Shown here: positions 35,163-42,438 of the stretch, piece after piece
How the letters are laid out: each line of letters opens with the position of its first letter
Position numbering within the stretch: the stretch's first letter is position 1
Assembly: GCA_019192455.1 (NCBI GenBank)
Contig: JAHCML010000003.1
Span: 816,685-862,840, forward strand
Reading direction: 5' to 3'
DNA from: Alphaproteobacteria bacterium SS10
GTDB lineage: Bacteria > Pseudomonadota > Alphaproteobacteria > TMED2
Length of the DNA: 46,156 nt
Notes under the pieces: model-generated
What the model was told of the DNA's origin: nothing
Databases searched by the model: none
The model's input: only the letters and a program-made list of their open reading frames with translations
Translations under genes and position numbers: made by a program

Positions 35163-36793
35163 TGTCATCGCCTACCGATATCCCGGCCAATACCCATGTG
35201 GCAGCCTTGGCCGAGGTTGAGCGTCTATACGCAACCGGTTCCAATGATGCCGCCCGAAGCTTTTGCGCTGAGCTTCAACGTAAGGCGCCCCATGATCCCG
35301 CAATCCGCGCTGTCATGCGCCAGATTGTGCAGTCGACCGAGGAATTCGACCGCGATGGCTATATTGAAGAGCTGCTTGAGACCTTAGCGACGGATGAGCC
35401 GTTGATGGTGGAGCGGGCCGCCCTTGGCTGGCACTACGTCGCAACCATCGATCGTCGTTATCTGATCCCCGGTCTTACCAAGGCATCGGTTCAGTTGAGG
35501 CGGGCTGAGCCACCTACTGATCCGAAGGATGTGGGGCCGCTGGACAATGTCTTCGAACGCCTAAAGCAGTTCGCTAGCCACGTTGATCGCTATGCCTTCT
35601 TGGAAGCGTTGGCCCTCGCTGACGATCCGCTGCTGCGCATGGACGACTATGCCGATATTGCTGATGAACAGTTGGGTGAGGCGCTGAAGGGCAGCTTTGA
35701 TCAGGAAAAGCTAAACATCGTGATTGTCGGCGCTGGTTGTGTCGGGTTGGCGCTCGCCAATACCCTGCAAACTGGCCTTGGCCCTCATGCGCGTATTCTG
35801 GTGGTTGAGAACCGCGTTGAACGACGCCACCGCAAGCTGCCCTATAGCCGCGTTTGGCTGACCCATATCAACATGCCAGAGCTTGAGAGTATTCTGGCTG
35901 AAGAGGTGGTGCAGGCGCTGGCCCATAGTGGCGCTGATGGCTTCATGGGCGCTTCGCTGGACATCTATGAGACGCTGTTATTGCTGTCCTGCCGCCAGCG
36001 CGGGGTGAAGTTCCTGTTCGATGGAGAACCGGATTATGGGTTCCTAAACGGCGCGGGCGTTGATCTTGTGTTCGATGCAACCGGCGGTCGTTTTCAGCTG
36101 CCCCCTGACGCTGAACCCGCCCATGCACCGCCCCCCTTGCCACCGGTCACGGTTGATGCGCGCCCAGCCTATGGTGGCCAGTTCGCGGATTTCGGGGTCA
36201 CGGATCGTACGGACTTCCCGCCGGTTGAGTTTGCGCTCAAGCCCGATGGCCAGCGGATGGTGCCTCATCTAAACGGTGAACCGGTCCGAAGTGCTCTGTT
36301 TAAGATCATCGATGTGCCGTTTGATTTGCATGATGAGCTGGTTCGGTTCGTCAGTGCTGAGAACGAGGACTCAACCTTCTACATCTGGCCGGGCCATTTG
36401 ACGGCTGAGCTGAACAAGCTGCTCGTCCTCATCAATCTTGATCAGGCTGGTTATGAGGGGTTGGCGGCCCGGGTCACGGGTAAGATGCCGCTGGCTGAAT
36501 TTGCGGCGGCGGGCGCTGTCTCTGGTCTCGATAGTCGGGTAACCGCCCTAATTGATCGCTTGGTGGCCTTGGAACAAACCCAGAATGGCGGGGTGCCTAT
36601 GCAGATTGAACCGCCATTTCTATATACGCCCTATCTCTGTCGTCAGACCCTGCCACTAGCCCAAATCCATGGTGTGCCGGTCGTGCCGGTGGGGGACAGT
36701 CTGTTCAACGGGCATCCAAAGGTTGGCAATGGGCTGCTGACCCATCTTCGTCACCTGCGCAACATCCACGATCTGATGCTGTCGCTATTCTGA
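35162..36793 (+). CDS. FAD-dependent oxidoreductase-like protein of unknown family
   Basis: I do not recognise the family. The 543 residues begin with about 175 helical, TPR-like residues (AEVERLYATGSNDAARSFCAE). A FAD-binding Rossmann fold follows, with NIVIVGAGCVGLAL (Gly190, Gly192, Gly195) and the acidic strand end RILVVENR (Glu217). Later come DLVFDATGG (about residues 300-308), and near the C-terminus VGDSLFNGHPKVGNGL (about 510-525), which resembles the GD motif of PHBH-type flavin monooxygenases. A substrate cannot be named. It is coupled to ppx by a one-base TGATG overlap and converges with the sulfotransferase gene, overlapping it by 9 bp. Confidence 0.75.
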   Translation: MSSPTDIPANTHVAALAEVERLYATGSNDAARSFCAELQRKAPHDPAIRAVMRQIVQSTEEFDRDGYIEELLETLATDEPLMVERAALGWHYVATIDRRYLIPGLTKASVQLRRAEPPTDPKDVGPLDNVFERLKQFASHVDRYAFLEALALADDPLLRMDDYADIADEQLGEALKGSFDQEKLNIVIVGAGCVGLALANTLQTGLGPHARILVVENRVERRHRKLPYSRVWLTHINMPELESILAEEVVQALAHSGADGFMGASLDIYETLLLLSCRQRGVKFLFDGEPDYGFLNGAGVDLVFDATGGRFQLPPDAEPAHAPPPLPPVTVDARPAYGGQFADFGVTDRTDFPPVEFALKPDGQRMVPHLNGEPVRSALFKIIDVPFDLHDELVRFVSAENEDSTFYIWPGHLTAELNKLLVLINLDQAGYEGLAARVTGKMPLAEFAAAGAVSGLDSRVTALIDRLVALEQTQNGGVPMQIEPPFLYTPYLCRQTLPLAQIHGVPVVPVGDSLFNGHPKVGNGLLTHLRHLRNIHDLMLSLF

Positions 36794-38251
36794 CCGGCCC
36801 GCCAATCCCCGATAGATCGCCATTGCTTCGCTGAGCTTCTCGCCATCGAACAAATCATCGGCAGTGGGGTCGGGCTTGCTTAAGAAGTACCCACCCAAAT
36901 CGTTATCGCCCGGCTGTAAGTCTAGCTTGTGGAGCAACCCATCAATCACCGGTTTCGGATCGGCGCGAAGCTTGTCCTGATCGACAAATAGGCATTGATC
37001 CGCCTGGCCCGTCACATGGGTGAAGGCATGGATCCAGTAGTCGAGCCAATAGTCGGGTGAGGCGGGGTCAAAGCGGCCTGTCGCAAAACCCTCAAACGCG
37101 ATGGGTTTATGCAGAAGGCCAAAGTCGTAATGCCCGATATCCGCCATATAGCGGCGGATGAAATCATCGCCAGCCTGCAACTCGCTGAACCGCTGATGTT
37201 GCCGCCAAAGGGAAGCCGCATGGGCATCCGGGCGCCTTACCGGCACGACAATTTTGGCATTTGGAAATGCCGCGCGTAGATAGGCGAGGCGGGCGATGTT
37301 GCCATTGTTCTTTGAGCAGTAGCGGCTGCCGCCGCGCGCTTTGGCCACCTGCGCCATATGCTTGGTCAGGAAGGTATTGGCCTTGGCATCCTGCGTCTCG
37401 GCCAACCAAATAGGGATGGTGTCGGTCTTAAACCGGTTGGGCCAGAACAGCTTCCAAATCACCTCTTCAAAGGCCTCTGGGCTGTCCAAATCAATCTCAA
37501 GCCCGTCACCATGGGCGCGCTGCTGCTTGGTGACCTGGCGCTTATCCCCACCCGAAAGCCGCCGCCACAGCGTGGGGGCCGTCACGAATGGCATGTCCCG
37601 ATAGGTATGGCTAGCGATCTGCGGCAGGCTGCTAAGCGCGTTGAGCAATGCCGTTGTACCGCCTCGTGCGAGGGAGGTGATGAAAATCGGGCTTTCAGTA
37701 ACAGCCTTCGATCCAGCCAGCCGGTGCTCCAAACCACCGGCGGTCTTAAGAACGATTGGACTGGCAAAGGCCAGTACATGCACGGCGCGATCGGTCGCCG
37801 AGTATTGGTAGGGTGTGTTGGCCTGATTGGCCGATTTGGGCCGCAGTCGGCGGGCAGTTTCCCCGATGACAATCGCCACAACTGACACGATGATGATGTA
37901 GTCCCAGCGCAGCATGAGGCTGAACACGTCATCAACCGCTGTGAGGCCGATAAAGGCTGCGAGGTAAATCGGTGCGGCTGCCAGCACGATGGCGAGGGCG
38001 AAGCGCCAAAGGATGCCAAAGCTGGCCCGGATCAGGGCAAAGCCAGCACGCCGAACCGCCACTTCCTTGGCGTCGTCATCAAGCTCGCTATTGGTGATCG
38101 CGCAGAGGCCGGTGGTGATGTCGTTCACCGCCGAGCGCGCAATATCGGCGATCCGGCAAAGCCACAACCCGGCGCCAAAGCCGATCACGGCTAGTAGAGA
38201 GATGATGAGCGCCAGGAGGCTGAACTCGGGGCTAAACTCAGGGCTGAACAC
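36785..38251 (-). CDS. Membrane-anchored sulfotransferase family protein
   Basis: The 488 residues start with hydrophobic segments (about 11-33, 79-103 and 115-131) and continue in a cytosolic sulfotransferase fold. The PAPS 5'-phosphate loop is PIFITSLARGGTTAL (about 188-202), and a 3'-phosphate site resembles AKIVVPVRRPDAHAASLW. It would transfer sulfate from PAPS to an unknown acceptor at the membrane. The GTG start at 38251 is 7 bp after the stop of the small YIGPG gene and has no ribosome site, so it is probably coupled. The first ten residues contain a duplicated FSPE unit. It is last in a three-gene operon with an arylsulfotransferase-like gene. Confidence 0.85.
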   Translation of the reverse strand: MFSPEFSPEFSLLALIISLLAVIGFGAGLWLCRIADIARSAVNDITTGLCAITNSELDDDAKEVAVRRAGFALIRASFGILWRFALAIVLAAAPIYLAAFIGLTAVDDVFSLMLRWDYIIIVSVVAIVIGETARRLRPKSANQANTPYQYSATDRAVHVLAFASPIVLKTAGGLEHRLAGSKAVTESPIFITSLARGGTTALLNALSSLPQIASHTYRDMPFVTAPTLWRRLSGGDKRQVTKQQRAHGDGLEIDLDSPEAFEEVIWKLFWPNRFKTDTIPIWLAETQDAKANTFLTKHMAQVAKARGGSRYCSKNNGNIARLAYLRAAFPNAKIVVPVRRPDAHAASLWRQHQRFSELQAGDDFIRRYMADIGHYDFGLLHKPIAFEGFATGRFDPASPDYWLDYWIHAFTHVTGQADQCLFVDQDKLRADPKPVIDGLLHKLDLQPGDNDLGGYFLSKPDPTADDLFDGEKLSEAMAIYRGLAGRSE

Positions 38252-38258
38252 GGGGGGG

Positions 38259-38510
38259 CTAGGCCTGTGGGTCCGTGTCAGCCTGATCGCTGGTCTTGCC
38301 GGCTGACTTCTTACCCTTCATCAGGCGCTTTAGCGGGTACCAGACCAGCCCGATGACCAGGAACAGCACGCCGAGCAGCACGGTGATGGTGACAATGATC
38401 GCGCCCAGGCTGGCGCCCGGCCCAATATAGGCGTGGGCGGTGCCAGGCATCGCCATAACCATGGCGGCCAACATAAGCATTAGCGGGGTGGCAAAGCGAA
38501 GGCGCGGCAC
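38259..38510 (-). CDS. Small secreted or membrane protein with YIGPG motif
   Basis: The 83-residue product has a signal peptide (basic start, hydrophobic MLMLAAMVMA, likely cleavage after the AHA of residues 25-27). The mature N-terminus is then YIGPGASLG, followed by one membrane helix (about 36-58) and a Lys-rich tail. Start is GTG at 38510, supported by AAGGA 7 nt upstream. I recall similar short YIGPG proteins next to sulfatase-like or sulfotransferase genes, but no function is known to me. It sits between the arylsulfotransferase-like and sulfotransferase genes, in the same direction. Confidence 0.8.
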   Translation of the reverse strand: MPRLRFATPLMLMLAAMVMAMPGTAHAYIGPGASLGAIIVTITVLLGVLFLVIGLVWYPLKRLMKGKKSAGKTSDQADTDPQA

Positions 38511-38556
38511 AGTCAGGTCCTTGATCTTGCGACGTGATCGTCAGGGATTACCGAGA

Positions 38557-39921
38557 TCAGTTAGGGCAGGCGCCCCAGCCATTGGTGAAATAGTCCCTCG
38601 GATAGATCTTTGCATCCGAAATCTCGCCGACGAACTCATCATCATAGCGATTAACGAACTCCCAGGTGATCTGACGGTTGCCATCAACCTCCAGCACGCG
38701 GCCGGCATCAAACTCAACGATGATCATGCCGTTATCGGGCAGGATCTCATGCTGCCCGCGAATGACCGACAGCATCTCCTCGCCGGGCTGCTCACCAAAC
38801 ACCACCTCGGTCTCTCGGGTCACCGGGTCCATGGTGATGATGTTCGTGGTGTAGGGGGTGGTTAGATCGGTTTGGTCATCGATATAGGCAGTGGCCGGGA
38901 CATTGTTGTTGTAGATCGACAGCAGGCCATCCGGGCGAAACTCTGGGTCATGTTGACGGAACCAAGGGCCCGCCTGATGCCATTTAACAAGTTTGGTATC
39001 AGGGTCGATCACCATGATCGTGTGTAGATCCCGCACGGATACCGCCAGATCACCAGCCTCAAACAGGGGGAAGGCATCGGCCATATCGCTGGTCAGTTCA
39101 GCTGCCTTGTTTGAATGCACAATTTCCAAATGTGGGATTTTCACGCCTGGTTGAATGCGGCTTGCCGTCGTCGCCCAGTACTCAACCCCGCCATCCCGCA
39201 TCGCGGCCGGGATTGAGATTGTGTCGAGGATTTCGCCCGTCTCTTCGTCCAGCTTCAGGATCGTATCTTCGCGCACCAACTCACCGCTAAAGGTGGTGGA
39301 GTAGGGCGGCATGCGGTCTGGGTCTTCGTTAGAGATCCAGCGATCACGGCCCAGGATCCAATAGCCACCAGCCTCCGCCCGGATGACCGAGTGGTGGGCG
39401 CGGGTATTGTTGGTCCAGAGAATGTCGCCGCATTGGTTCAGCTTAACCGCGCCGCAATACTCATAGTTGAAGACCAAATTCCCTTCTGGCGTCAGCAGGG
39501 CGCCATGGGTATCGGTGCGAAGTGGGGAGGTAACGCTGGTGCAGACCCGGTCGGCGCGGGTCGGAAAATGCTCAAAGTAATTGAGCGACCATTTGCGGAC
39601 GACGGTGCCGTCGCGTTCAATCAGTCGGGCTTGGTTCTCACCATCAAAGAACCCGGCCATGAAGACCAGGTGGTCATCGTTGGCGGTATTCTTGGTAACC
39701 CCATCGCCCTGATTGCGGGTCGGCTGCACATGGTGGCGGATACCATCATCGGTGAAGGCCTGTTGCACGAAGAGAGTGTTGTAGACCGTGCGCATCAGCG
39801 GCAGCGGCGGCAGATTATCCCGATGTGCAAATACGCCATACGTAAAGGCGCCAAACAGCCCAAAAATCACCAGGCTGGCGATGAACAAATAGCGGGGCAG
39901 CTGTTCGAGAAATCGAGACAT
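38557..39921 (-). CDS. Arylsulfotransferase (ASST) family protein
   Basis: The 454 residues begin with a short cytosolic tail and one membrane segment (LFIASLVIFGLFGAF), so the body faces the periplasm. The body has beta-propeller-like repeats of the ASST type: AHHSVIRAEAGGYWILGRDR, DLHTIMVIDPDTKLVKWHQ, then QHDPEFRPDGLLSIYNNN. ASST enzymes transfer sulfate between phenolic compounds without PAPS, using an active-site His; which His acts here is not clear. I chose the ATG at 39921 because the 63 residues in the longer frame are Pro/Arg/Thr-rich and not family-like. It probably heads the operon with the YIGPG protein and the sulfotransferase. Confidence 0.82.
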   Translation of the reverse strand: MSRFLEQLPRYLFIASLVIFGLFGAFTYGVFAHRDNLPPLPLMRTVYNTLFVQQAFTDDGIRHHVQPTRNQGDGVTKNTANDDHLVFMAGFFDGENQARLIERDGTVVRKWSLNYFEHFPTRADRVCTSVTSPLRTDTHGALLTPEGNLVFNYEYCGAVKLNQCGDILWTNNTRAHHSVIRAEAGGYWILGRDRWISNEDPDRMPPYSTTFSGELVREDTILKLDEETGEILDTISIPAAMRDGGVEYWATTASRIQPGVKIPHLEIVHSNKAAELTSDMADAFPLFEAGDLAVSVRDLHTIMVIDPDTKLVKWHQAGPWFRQHDPEFRPDGLLSIYNNNVPATAYIDDQTDLTTPYTTNIITMDPVTRETEVVFGEQPGEEMLSVIRGQHEILPDNGMIIVEFDAGRVLEVDGNRQITWEFVNRYDDEFVGEISDAKIYPRDYFTNGWGACPN

Positions 39922-40146
39922 GCGAGGTGTGTTGGCTGTGGGGGTAGATGGGCGGCGCTGCCCGTCAACTCGTGGTGCGAGGCGGGTACCACACAGCCCA
40001 AAATCTGTCCATGTTTTGTCGGTGAGGGGCGGCGTTGTTGGTGATTGTTCTGACCATCTGGCAGTGGCGCGCAAAAGCGTATTGGCCCTTTCAAACGCAA
40101 GGCGCATCACTGTTGATCTGAAATGATAAGCATGGGACGCGCCTAG

Positions 40147-40713
40147 ATGGCCAAGCTAACCCCAGAACAGACGATCGTGTTGGCTGGTGCCATTACCAAG
40201 CCAAGCGGTCGGTTGACCGATCTCGTGGACGCGACCACTCTACCGATCGAAACGGTCCGGGCTGCCTTTGGTAAGGATAGCCCGTTGAGCCATTTGGTCG
40301 ACACGGCAATTGGCCCACCCGATAACACCGAGTACTTCGCGCTTCGCGGGCAAAACCAAGCGATTGCGCAGCGTTGCCTGGTGGAGAATATCGGCCAAAT
40401 GGATGTGCCGGGTGCGACCCGCAAAGACGCCGCCGCTGCCTTCGCCAATCGTGAGGTGCGCCAAACCATCCGTAGCCATCTGCGCACCGCTAGCCGCACG
40501 ACCAACATGGCGACGAAACTTTCCGCATTGGCCCAGGCCGATCACGGCTTTGCCGCCGAAGAGCAGCGTCTCTCCCCCTATATGGAACTGGGCCACAAGC
40601 TGCCAAAACCAGCCTTGGTCGAAATCGACGCCCTAATCCGCTGGCGCACAAAACGCTTCGGCGACGTCCCCTTCGCCCAACCCGACGCAACGCCTGGTGG
40701 GACGCGGTTGTAG
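40147..40713 (+). CDS. Hypothetical protein
   Basis: I do not recognise this 188-residue protein. It looks soluble, mostly helical, with no signal peptide or membrane segment. The N-terminal part (LTPEQTIVLAGAITKPSGRLTDL) could be a small helical DNA- or protein-binding module, and a basic stretch RSHLRTASRTTNMATKLSAL follows. It has 225 bp to the divergent ASST-like gene and converges with the LRR-like gene, 8 bp apart. ATG start without a strong ribosome site. Codon use looks like the neighbours, so it is probably real. Confidence 0.55.
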   Translation: MAKLTPEQTIVLAGAITKPSGRLTDLVDATTLPIETVRAAFGKDSPLSHLVDTAIGPPDNTEYFALRGQNQAIAQRCLVENIGQMDVPGATRKDAAAAFANREVRQTIRSHLRTASRTTNMATKLSALAQADHGFAAEEQRLSPYMELGHKLPKPALVEIDALIRWRTKRFGDVPFAQPDATPGGTRL

Positions 40714-40721
40714 GGTGATTT

Positions 40722-42062
40722 CTAGGGGGGAGGTTTGCGGGCTATACAAGTCGTGCAGTGAACCTCAACACCCTCAATAACCGGCGCAATGTCTATAGCT
40801 GGGTTCAGCAACATTACCGACTTTAGGCTGGGCAAGCTGTTTAAGACTGAAAAGTCACGAATGCCGGTCCCGCCGATCGCCAGCTTTTCCAGATTATCGA
40901 AACCTTTGATCCACTGAAGCTTAGTTAGGAACCGCCCACCAACAAAGAGCTCAGTAACTGAGTTCAGCCTACTAAGGCCATCGACGTCTTCATCGTCGAC
41001 ATTGGCAAGCGTCAGTTTCTGAAGAGACTCAGAAGGTTTTGCATCGCCAAAAACCACATCATTATGTTCGGCAATAAACAGTTCGGTAATAGCCGGAGCT
41101 GTGATGATGGGCTCAATATCGACGTTCAAGCTTTGGAGCACTAACAGGCGCAACTGCGGCAGCTTTGAAAACGCGGATGCATCATCATCGAATAGAGTGT
41201 TGCCGGTCCAGATGCTGGCCAAGTCGGGGTATCCAGAAATCGCTGACCAATCTTGAACACTGCTTTTGTAAAGGCGCAGTTCAACGGCGTCAGCGTGCAC
41301 TTCTCCTACATTGATGTTCTGAGAATGCGTCTCTTGAATGGTTATGATCTTACGCCCATCTCTCATGTTGATTTGGGGCTCAGGGCTATCAACTTGTTGG
41401 ATGTTCTCTGGCTCCGCGTCCGGCCAATCCGTCGATAGACGCTCCAAATTGGCGAACTGCTCCTCATCGACAGGGCTCTTGAATGTCGATGCATGAATTC
41501 TCAGGTGTCGAAGCGATCTGAGGCAATACAGCTGTTTTGGATCTACGTTCGAGGCATCATTAATAGCTAGTCTTTCAAGGTTCAGTAGGCTGCAAAGGTA
41601 CTTGTCGAAGCCCTCTTGTGGGTACCGCAGGCTGATCCGTGAGAGGTTTTCAAGCTGGCTCACGCCGCTCAATTCAATCGGCTCGAAGAACCTGATTTCT
41701 AGAGACCCAAGGAACTCATAATCCGACAGGCTGACTAGATGAGGTTGTGCGGCATCCCAATACTTCTGCAGGCCATGGTTGATCCTGATCTGGAAGGAGG
41801 GATTGATGTGGTCCCCTTTATCTTCCCAGCTTATGGCCGCAGCCTCCAAACCGGCCAAAGCCTGCTCAATCTCACGCACGTAATAACGTGGTCCGGGCAT
41901 GCCTGGATTGAGCACTGGCTGCCCACTGTTCTCTTCAAGTGTTGGTGCGCGTTCGGGCCCGATGCGGGAGAAGTCGAAGTCTTCGGCTTTGGCGGGTGCG
42001 CCCAGTAACAAGGCCGCCGCTGCAATTGCCGCTATGGCGATGGATTTCAGCTCGCTTTTCAT
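40722..42062 (-). CDS. Secreted leucine-rich-repeat-like protein
   Basis: The 446 residues start with a signal peptide (KSIAIAAIAAAALLLGAPAKA, cleavage near AKA-ED). Irregular leucine-rich repeats span most of the rest, for example LENLSRISLRYP, LLNLERLAIND, LRSLRHLRIHA, LPQLRLLVLQSL, FDNLEKLAIGG and LPSLKSVMLLNP. It ends in a VHCTTC motif with two cysteines. ATG start with TAGGG about 8 nt upstream. Base composition is visibly more AT-rich than the neighbours, and it stands alone between unrelated genes, suggesting recent acquisition. LRR proteins usually bind other proteins; the partner is unknown. Confidence 0.75.
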   Translation of the reverse strand: MKSELKSIAIAAIAAAALLLGAPAKAEDFDFSRIGPERAPTLEENSGQPVLNPGMPGPRYYVREIEQALAGLEAAAISWEDKGDHINPSFQIRINHGLQKYWDAAQPHLVSLSDYEFLGSLEIRFFEPIELSGVSQLENLSRISLRYPQEGFDKYLCSLLNLERLAINDASNVDPKQLYCLRSLRHLRIHASTFKSPVDEEQFANLERLSTDWPDAEPENIQQVDSPEPQINMRDGRKIITIQETHSQNINVGEVHADAVELRLYKSSVQDWSAISGYPDLASIWTGNTLFDDDASAFSKLPQLRLLVLQSLNVDIEPIITAPAITELFIAEHNDVVFGDAKPSESLQKLTLANVDDEDVDGLSRLNSVTELFVGGRFLTKLQWIKGFDNLEKLAIGGTGIRDFSVLNSLPSLKSVMLLNPAIDIAPVIEGVEVHCTTCIARKPPP

Positions 42063-42175
42063 GCTGGCACCCTATCACAACCGCACATTATTTTGTGTTC
42101 TTAAGCGCCCAGGGCAGGGCTGGCTTGTTGGTTGTGGGCTTGCTCTCTTCGGTTTGATTTCGCACACTCGCTCTT

Positions 42176-42235
42176 ATGAACACCGGCACCCCATATCCGC
42201 GCCTGATTGCGCGAATTATTGGCCCGGTCGCTTAG
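42176..42235 (+). CDS. Putative ileS leader peptide
   Basis: A 19-codon frame reads MNTGTPYPRLIARIIGPVA. Three of its last nine residues are Ile, all encoded by ATT (42206-42208, 42215-42217, 42218-42220). The TAG stop (42233-42235) lies in the loop of the first leader hairpin. No other start codon exists in this frame back to a stop at 42155-42157. A Shine-Dalgarno sequence is not evident, which is the main weakness. It would report charged tRNA-Ile supply to the terminator downstream. Confidence 0.5.
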   Translation: MNTGTPYPRLIARIIGPVA

Positions 42236-42305
42236 ACTAGCGGCCGGGAGCGCGTTCATGCGCGCGCTGGGGCGACACAACGCCGATTGTGGCCCGTTTT
42301 TGTTT
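42223..42305 (+). promoter_or_regulatory. Candidate transcription attenuator of ileS
   Basis: Three structures follow in order. Hairpin 1 has a 10-bp stem CCCGGTCGCT/AGCGGCCGGG (42223-42248), one wobble and loop TAGACT. Hairpin 2 is AGCGCG/CGCGCT (42249-42268). A terminator-like stem then pairs GGGC-GA-CACAA with TTGTG-GCCC (42270-42295, GA bulged) and runs into GTTTTTGTTT (42296-42305). No plus-strand gene lies upstream within 1.4 kb that would need a terminator here, and ileS starts 134 bp further on. An antiterminator could pair GTCGC (42227-42231) with GCGAC (42272-42276), but I cannot fix it by eye. The remaining gap 42063-42438 shows no convincing promoter. Confidence 0.55.
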
Positions 42306-42438
42306 CAAGACAGCTTGCCTTAATTGCGCTACACCCAGCGCCTAGGAATTCGCCGCTTTCCATCCCGGTTCGTGTTGGGCCGGATATGAGAGCGCTGCTG
42401 CTGTTAATCCGAAGATCTGCACATCCGAGATTTGTCCG

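Noticed and set aside
39922-40110. 63-residue N-terminal extension of the ASST-like protein
   Set aside because: The residues are Pro/Arg/Thr-rich without family similarity, and the ATG at 39921 is directly followed by a membrane anchor.
42223-42438. T-box riboswitch upstream of ileS
   Set aside because: No T-box consensus (AGGGTGG...ACCGCG-like) is present and T-boxes are not expected in alphaproteobacteria; the peptide-attenuator reading fits better.
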